Assembly (NCBI RefSeq): GCF_015904235.1
Contig: NZ_JADZLT010000040.1
Coordinates: 310,001-374,000 of the forward strand
DNA from: Methylobrevis albus
GTDB lineage: Bacteria > Pseudomonadota > Alphaproteobacteria > Rhizobiales > Pleomorphomonadaceae
Reading direction: 5' to 3'
Length of the DNA: 64,000 nt
Shown here one piece after another: positions 63,397 to 64,000 of the stretch. The notes under the pieces were generated by a model. That model searched no databases. It was not told the origin of the DNA and worked only from the letters and a program-made list of their open reading frames with translations. How positions within the stretch are numbered: the stretch's first letter is position 1; every line of letters starts with the position of its first letter. A program made the translations under genes and the position numbers.

Positions 63397-63987
63397 GTGC
63401 TGCGCATCGTGCTGGTGACGACCGTCGCGGTCGTGCCGGTGGCGATCGCCGCGGCGAGCCCGCTGCTCGCCGGGCGCGACGCGGTCTGGGTCGCCGGTGG
63501 CTTTGCCGGCATCGTCGCGCTGTCGCTGCTGTTCGTGCAGCCGCTGCTCGCCAGCGGCGCGCTGCCCGGTCCGCAGCGGCTCGGCTGGCACCGTCTGGTC
63601 GGCGCGGTCGCGGTGGCGCTCGCCGTCGGCCACGTCATCGGCCTCTACCTCTACAGTCCGGACGACATCATGGACGCGCTGCTGCTCGAGTCGCCGACGC
63701 CGTTCTCGGTCTATGGCGTCGCCGGGCTCGTGCTGCTGATGGTCGTCGCGCTGCTCGGCGGGCTCGTGCGGGCGGTGCCCCGCCCGGTGGTCGCGCGGCG
63801 CGTGCACAGCCTCGTCGGCCTTGCCGCGGTGGTCTGCGCGGCCTGGCACGCGGTGCTGATCGACGGCGCGATGGAGATGATCAGCAAGCTGGTGCTCTGC
63901 GCCGGCGCCGTCGGGGCGGCCGCGCATGCGGTGGTCCGCCTCTATCGCCCGTTGCTCGCGCGCTGGCGGCGGCGCGCCGGGACCTGA
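63397..63987 (+). CDS. Ferric-reductase-like transmembrane protein
   Basis: The 196-residue protein has five or six transmembrane helices. Two His pairs suit bis-haem ligation: GWHRLVG and VGHVIGL, then RVHSLVG and AAWHAVL. This resembles the ferric reductase-like/cytochrome b561-like membrane domain, without flavin or NAD domains. The start is GTG 63397 with GGGAG five bases upstream; an ATG at 63379 would overlap the previous gene. It could pass electrons to the adjacent periplasmic protein. Confidence 0.75.
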   Translation: MLRIVLVTTVAVVPVAIAAASPLLAGRDAVWVAGGFAGIVALSLLFVQPLLASGALPGPQRLGWHRLVGAVAVALAVGHVIGLYLYSPDDIMDALLLESPTPFSVYGVAGLVLLMVVALLGGLVRAVPRPVVARRVHSLVGLAAVVCAAWHAVLIDGAMEMISKLVLCAGAVGAAAHAVVRLYRPLLARWRRRAGT

Positions 63988-64000
63988 GGCCAGAACCTGA

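Overview
The window is about 68% GC and is almost fully packed with genes. It looks like a chromosomal segment of a Hyphomicrobiales (Rhizobiales-type) alphaproteobacterium. The evidence is a CckA hybrid kinase beside flagellar export genes, a CtrA-type box upstream of flgB, the order cckA/recA/alaS/icd, an F1-ATPase zeta inhibitor gene beside purC, and a monothiol glutaredoxin/BolA/PurL-PurQ-PurS block. Genus cannot be told from the sequence. No tRNA, rRNA, CRISPR array, IS element or prophage was seen.

Layout: 1-3.4 kb holds a GST fragment, an RBBP9-type hydrolase and a secreted phytase-like esterase. 3.5-10.2 kb is a flagellar basal body/export cluster: fliO-fliP on the minus strand, divergent from flgB-flgC-fliE-fliQ-fliR-flhB. 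It is followed by cckA, an AT-rich AbiC-like gene that looks horizontally acquired, a P450, recA and alaS. 19.4-25.6 kb has a methyltransferase, icd, a TrmJ-type methyltransferase, murI and a degenerate EAL-CBS-GGDEF protein. 26-30.8 kb has rpsD, a PAS-GGDEF-EAL protein and a lone TadG-like protein. 30.9-43.9 kb is a minus-strand region dominated by purine synthesis (purL, purQ, purS, purC, purB) with grxD, bolA and small unknown genes. Plus-strand genes are interspersed, including a BLUF photoreceptor and the ATPase zeta subunit.

44-49 kb is regulatory: an AraC-type regulator, a cupin, and a two-component pair divergent from a tiny secreted protein. 49.3-55.1 kb is the most unusual part. It is a tightly overlapping five-gene operon that resembles the poorly characterised enterobacterial ynbABCD genes. 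It encodes a CDP-alcohol phosphatidyltransferase fused to an alpha/beta-hydrolase/methyltransferase, a PAP2 plus Cys-phosphatase protein, an unknown membrane protein, a PlsC acyltransferase and a CdsA-type cytidylyltransferase. Together these could make and remodel an unidentified phospholipid.

The right end has a P1 peptidase/flavin reductase pair, a complete branched-chain amino acid ABC transporter (livH-livM-livG-livF, a small membrane protein, then the binding protein), and an extracytoplasmic intradiol-dioxygenase-like protein coupled to a haem-type membrane protein.
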